This document shows, piece by piece, positions 59,075-64,000 of a stretch of 64,000 bases of DNA. The position numbers were made by a program, and so were the translations under genes. Where the stretch lies: the NCBI GenBank assembly GCA_022749755.1, contig CM040453.1:15757368-15821367 (forward strand), given 5' to 3'. The notes under the pieces are model-generated. The model had not been told where the DNA came from and did no database searches. It worked only from the letters and a program-made list of their open reading frames with translations. Positions within the stretch are counted from its first letter, which is position 1; each line of letters begins with the position of its first letter. This stretch comes from Azadirachta indica (taxonomy: Eukaryota > Streptophyta > Magnoliopsida > Sapindales > Meliaceae).

Positions 59075-59388
59075 GTACGTATTCATGAAATTTATTAGAT
59101 CTTCTGTTTTTTGATCCATTTGTTCTAATTCATTTTATTCTGAAGAAAAGTTTTGGCCAAGTCAACTCAAATTTTTAACTGAGTTAAATGATGCTCAGGT
59201 TGCTCATTTATCTCTTAAATTTGTATCTATGCTGTAGGGATCCGTTTCTTGACCCTTTTCATATTTCGGGGGAGAATAAATGAAACCCATAATTTTTAAG
59301 TTAGGCATTAAAAAAACAACAAACATCGAGAAAAAATATAATACTTTTTTATTACATCATCTTATTTATTTGAGGGTGCTACTCTTAG

Positions 59389-62300
59389 ATTTTTCAAAAG
59401 CCAAAAACAAAGCGGGAAAGAAAATCTATTAGCAGCGACAGCAGTGTGTCCAATGAATTTGACTTTTTGCACTCCCTCATATCCAACCGGTGGGTGGCAA
59501 ATTCCACTTAAGACAATATGTTTCTCTTATACTTAAATTTGGCCTTTAAACTTAAGTGCTTAACAAATGTACAGTGGTGATTACGATGTGATTTTAGATG
59601 GAGTTCACGAAAACATTTTGCAGCTCCAATTTCATGATCCAGTGATGCAAAAGACAGTAAGCCTTAGTTACATTCATTTACCAGTAGCTATTTTTATATG
59701 ACTATGCAGTTGTGGACATCTGCTAATTCAAATGTTACAACAAGATATTTGACTATACACTCACTTTATTTAAGGTTAACTGCTTAAATTGCCTTGGTGT
59801 TTCTGTTTTGATGCACCAATACATCATGCGTACGCAGCAAGTGCCCCTTCATGGTAAAGACCTGCTGGACCTCTTTTTTTTTTCCCCTCTCATTTTCCCC
59901 CTCTTCTGAATGTGGATGATAATTTGATTTTATGCTTCCTAAAGCTTTTCCTATTTTATATCTTCTGCAGTTTATCAGCCACCTCTTGCAATTACTGTGC
60001 ATCGTCTGGTTGCCCAAATTCAAAAACCAAATATCGAGTGGCCAAAATCTTATCAAAGGTAATGCTATCTCTAAGTCCTCTAGTGCTTGATGCCAAATAT
60101 ATGGGATTCGCTTTTTCTTAACAGTTACAAGTTTAATATTCAGATACCGAACAACACTCATGGAAAAGAAGGACGTTTTGAATCTTGGCACTGCAAAATT
60201 CTGCCTTATATTTCGAGGCACATGTCGACAAAGTCCTTTGTAGAAGACTCAGTTTCTCCATTGTTACATATTCTGTCACCACCAACTCTAAGGCCGGTAA
60301 TGTAGTTACGTTTAGTCAATTCTTGCTTTTAGTTTTCTTGCAAATGTATGTAGCATAGGGCTTGTTGAGTACATTCTATAGCATGTATTGTTTGTGTCAT
60401 CATTCCTTTCATGAATATGTAAATTTATTGGAAAGGAATACAAATTCAGTCATCATCCTATTCAAAAGAAAAAAAGGGTGATTCCTTATGGTCAATTGTT
60501 GAAATTTGTTTATGTTTCCTATCAAATAAGAAGTCCACAAGAAGTTAGTACTGCAATATTTGTTACATCCTCTTTCATTGCATCTCTTTTTCCAGTGAAT
60601 TTTGCTATACATTTTCTTGTTTCAGTGTTTTGAATCTTTTAAGTAATGATTAGTTTACTTGTTGCTATGATATCAAACTATTTTGTAGGTGCATTGCACT
60701 TACTTTCAGAAAAAGAGAAGAATGATCTGGCTCAACTAGTTAGTACTAGGGTATCCTATTTTATAACATACAAGAACATGAAACCAGATCCTCTGCTCAA
60801 CAACCTGGGAAACAAAGTGGCTCTAGATGTGTCAGCACTTTGTTTTGATCCCCCTATCAATGACTTCATTAATTTTAAGGTTTCACTTACTGGCTTCTAT
60901 ATTGTTCATTATTATCATTATTATACATTTTCCTGTCTGAATATCATTTTCTTGGATTATACAGGGCTATAAATCAAATCATTATGTGCTTGCCCTAGCT
61001 ATGAAGCAGGTCCTGCTGCATGAGGTGAGTAGTGTTACTGATAGTTTTTCAAATGAGTCAGACATGGATAATTTGTTATGCAAACTAACTAGCCAAAAAG
61101 CATTTGAACAAAAAATGAAAAGAAAGAAAAAATGAAAAAGACTTAATTGGTATTCCCTCGACCTCTTGTTGGACATTGTTATTTAGATTTTAGGGATGGA
61201 ATTTTGTTAACCTAGGATTTATGTGGCAGTTACTATTCAGTTTTGGGATGTTGCTTTTATTTGAAGATTTTTAGGATACAACTTATTTCTGGTAGATGGT
61301 TTATTTGTTGGTATATAGTCACTGCATTGTGACCATTGGATTGCTCAAAATGCAATCAAATAGTCAATGTACAGTGGGAATGACCCATGAATTGTGTTGG
61401 GAAGCCCCCACTTTCTGTAAATGTACAATATAACGGTTGTGTAGTAGCATGACTCTTATTTGTTTAAAGTATATTTGGTTTCCTTGTTTGTAAGAGATTT
61501 GGCTTCCCTTTTATTCTGGTGAGGCTGCTATTGATATGCCTCATGTTATTTTGAAGGAAGAATCTGGAGTTATTTGAAGAAATACAGAAACCCTACTTTT
61601 CTCTCATTTCCTTATAATTCCTTTTCCCTCTGTCCTCTCTTCTCTTCTCTTCTGTCCTACATGACATTTCTGAGAGCTAACTTGCTAATCTCACTAATTT
61701 CTAAAAGGACCATGGCAGTCTAAAGGCCACTCTTTTTCTTTATCAATTTATAGAGTCAGGTGTTTGATATTTGCAAAACATCATATCTGATCTTTAAAAA
61801 GAAAAATAATTTATGCAGTACACATCTGCTAAGTTTGTGTTAGTAGTAATGTAGTTGCTGTTTTTATTAAATACCTTCAAATTTGAATTTCAGTTGCAAA
61901 AGTGCCTATTTTAAGTGTCAGAAGTGAGAAAAATGTTCGTGCTTTAGAATTCTTTCCCAAGCATTCCTACTATCTGCCCGCAAGGGATATGGCTGGCAAG
62001 AATGCCTATATTGCAGTTTTTGCTTTTTCACAGTTTGGATTACACCTAGTATATACATCATATGGTGTCTTAATCGCAAAAATAATTGAATTTCCACCAA
62101 TGACTAAAGTTAACATATTGTGCTGAGAATTTTTTCCAAGATGCTATGTTACCATTTCTATTAGCATAATAACTTCAATGCATGTATAAGCCACCTCTTG
62201 CTTGAGAACATTTTGAGGTGCCAAATTCACTGGAGGCTACCTTTAGGTGCATCTGAGTTCCATCCCAATGTATTTGTTGAGGCATAGTATTTGCTCCTTT

Positions 62301-64000
62301 CAGGAGAACAATAAGAAAATTATTAAAGGTGACCAAACGTAACGTTGTTGTGGTTTATGTCGTTGCTATTTCTCTAAGCTCTAAGTAATCATGTAAATGT
62401 TTGAGAAAAAAAGAAGATTTCTTTTAGCAAGTTTGATCTCAAACTGTGAAATCTTTTAGCAAGTTTGATGTCAAACCGTTTTTCTTCCCTTGCCATGTTA
62501 TGATTCTGATTCTTTGAGTTAAAACTTTGAGAAAAGTTTGTGTACCTTGTCTCCTGTATGAAAATTCCTTTCACTTACGGATGTGTAAACTTAGCATTTC
62601 CTGGACTGAATTGTTACTCTGCTGTTTGCATTTCAGGTTGAAAAGCAGAGAATTATGCAGGTAAGTTTTGGAAAATCTGTGAATCTGACAGATGGACACA
62701 AGGAACATAAGGACTTAGTAAGGGAGGAAGTTGGTAAATCAGGGTCTGTAAAAATCAATCATGCAGCTGCATCTGCTGAGTTGATGCCAAATGCAAAAAA
62801 TATGTTATATCCAAGGCAATGTAATCCAAGCACCTCTACTGTTTCATCAACCATGGATTCTAGTAGAAGTTCCACAGCCAGCCTAAAGCCAAAATTTTCT
62901 GGAGATAAAAAGAAGCCATCCAACGGCCCCTCAAGTTTCTTTGACCGGTATTTTCTTGCATGCATATGCTTTTTTGGCCCTTTCTTCTCATTTTCTTTAA
63001 TAATCACTTCTTTCTTGGTCTATGCATAGTTTGAGAAGTTGCTTTTGTTCTGCTTATTTTCCCGCTGCGTCACAATAGAAACTTTTGCTTCTTATTGAAG
63101 AGGCTTGAAGTCTTTCATCCACATGAAGATGAATTTATTATCTTGATTGTAAAATGCTTGCAGTATATCTATTTACAATTTTTCATTTCTTTATTATGAT
63201 TGATGAGATTATGTAATGTGCTGCATTTATTAGTGGTACAAGTGTTTGCACTCTTTTCATCTAAATAGTGATGTTTGTGTCCTGCACAAAGCTGAAGACG
63301 TTTTCAACTTGTGGGCTGACATTGTGATTCTTACACTTATCTTTTAAGGTTGAGTAGAGAGCCTGCTTGCTCATGATTTCTTAGTCACTTTTCCCATTTA
63401 TTTTTCAGAAGACTCAGAGACTATTGTATTGCTTCCTCTTGTCTTTCTGGTGCAAATCCTTAAACTCAGCACTAACTAAATCTAACTGAGTGCTGGTGCA
63501 TGAAGAAAGAAGGCTTATTTGTCTATGCTTGAAAATGAATGGTCATCATCCTAGAATATATTGTCATTATATGTAACAGGTTATTCCTATCAAATTCTGG
63601 TCAATCTTCTTCATCGTGAACCAGGTTCAGGAAGTTGAGTAGTAAAAGTTCTCAGGCTACTGATATTGCTGTGCAGAAGGCATCAATGGTGGAAAGAGAT
63701 TCACGCCCTTTGTTATTTAAATATAATGAGGTATGTGACTCTGCTTACATATTTCTATTAATCGTCTTACAAATGCAAATTGCCATGTAATTAAGCTCAT
63801 AGTTCCATATACTGACTTTTGGAACATCAGGTTGAGTGGTTGTGACTTTTGAAATGAATTTGCTATCACTCCACTCTTCATTTCTGGCTCTTCTTTGTAA
63901 CTCTTCATGATTAATACAAGTATCTTTCATTAGTCTCTATTTGGTTAATTAAATGTTGAATGCAAACAAGCTTTCCAGTATAAAAAGGAATGCATTAAGT
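59389..64000 (+). pseudogene. CTF18-like (RFC-like clamp loader subunit) C-terminal part, frameshifted, runs off the window
   Basis: Exons: 59389-59489, 59575-59656, 59775-59853, 59971-60058, 60144-60296, 60689-60879, 60965-61024, 62637-62947, 63625-63730, continuing beyond 64000. CTF18 forms an alternative RFC complex that loads PCNA for sister chromatid cohesion. Typical plant CTF18 stretches are present: EFDFLHSLISNRGDYDVILD, HENILQLQFHDPVMQ, VAQIQKPNIEWPKSYQ, FDPPINDFINFKGYKS, MKQVLLHEVEKQ. One base is missing near 60182-60184 and one near 60689-60692, each shifting the frame relative to the conserved protein; the first leads to a stop within the exon. The AAA+ ATPase half should precede 59389, but only 1 kb separates it from the PPR gene and no such exons were found. 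Splice sites are otherwise clean. Confidence 0.75.

Noticed and set aside
1..64000. CRISPR arrays, operons, tRNA or rRNA genes
   Set aside because: The window is plant nuclear DNA. The repeats seen are minisatellites, LTRs and MITEs, and I found no tRNA- or rRNA-like sequence beyond the retroelement primer sites.

Overview
This is nuclear DNA of a flowering plant, almost certainly a eudicot. It has GT-AG introns of 0.1-3 kb, AT-rich intergenic DNA, a DYW-class PPR gene, a plant-type inositol phosphate kinase, a nuclear gene for organellar ribosomal protein S16, and integrated pararetrovirus and Ty1/copia sequences. The species cannot be fixed from the sequence alone.

Layout. 1-1539 is AT-rich and repetitive, with an LTR-like relic and a microsatellite. 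1540-16640 is two inactivated caulimovirus-type endogenous pararetroviruses pointing away from a shared junction near 9852. The minus-strand copy (1540-9852) is about 1.2 genome lengths; the plus-strand copy (9853-16640) is one genome length, circularly permuted. 17400-27439 (minus) is an 11-exon gene for a 410-residue protein with the fold pattern of ATP-type phosphoenolpyruvate carboxykinase but no ATP-binding P-loop; one intron carries a 975-bp transposon with inverted repeats, another a short LTR relic. 30148-32442 (minus) is the three-exon RPS16 gene. 32779-46199 is a repeat-rich block: a hAT-like MITE, an LTR/PBS relic, two copies of an LTR-like repeat, a 68-bp minisatellite, a complete but dead 5.7-kb Ty1/copia element (37412-43106), and a second MITE.

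46440-47432 (plus) is an intact intronless ITPK1 gene; a near-identical fragment of it lies at 52469-52711, joined to a copy of the minisatellite of 35 kb. 53367-55190 (minus) is a mitochondrial inner membrane protease subunit 2-like gene whose 5' part, including the catalytic serine, cannot be found. It abuts a 54-codon plus-strand ORF with one membrane segment (55193-55357). 56074-58326 (plus) is an intact 750-codon DYW-type PPR gene resembling Arabidopsis At1g71420. 59389 to the window end (plus) is the C-terminal part of a CTF18 (alternative clamp loader subunit) gene, with its AAA+ half missing and two single-base deletions, so it reads as a pseudogene.

The host genes do not form a pathway. 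They are independent housekeeping loci: organelle translation, organelle RNA editing, mitochondrial protein processing and inositol phosphate metabolism. The most unusual items are the P-loop-less PEPCK-like gene, the transduplicated ITPK1 fragment, the permuted and inverted pararetrovirus pair, and two truncated genes flanking the PPR/small-ORF segment.
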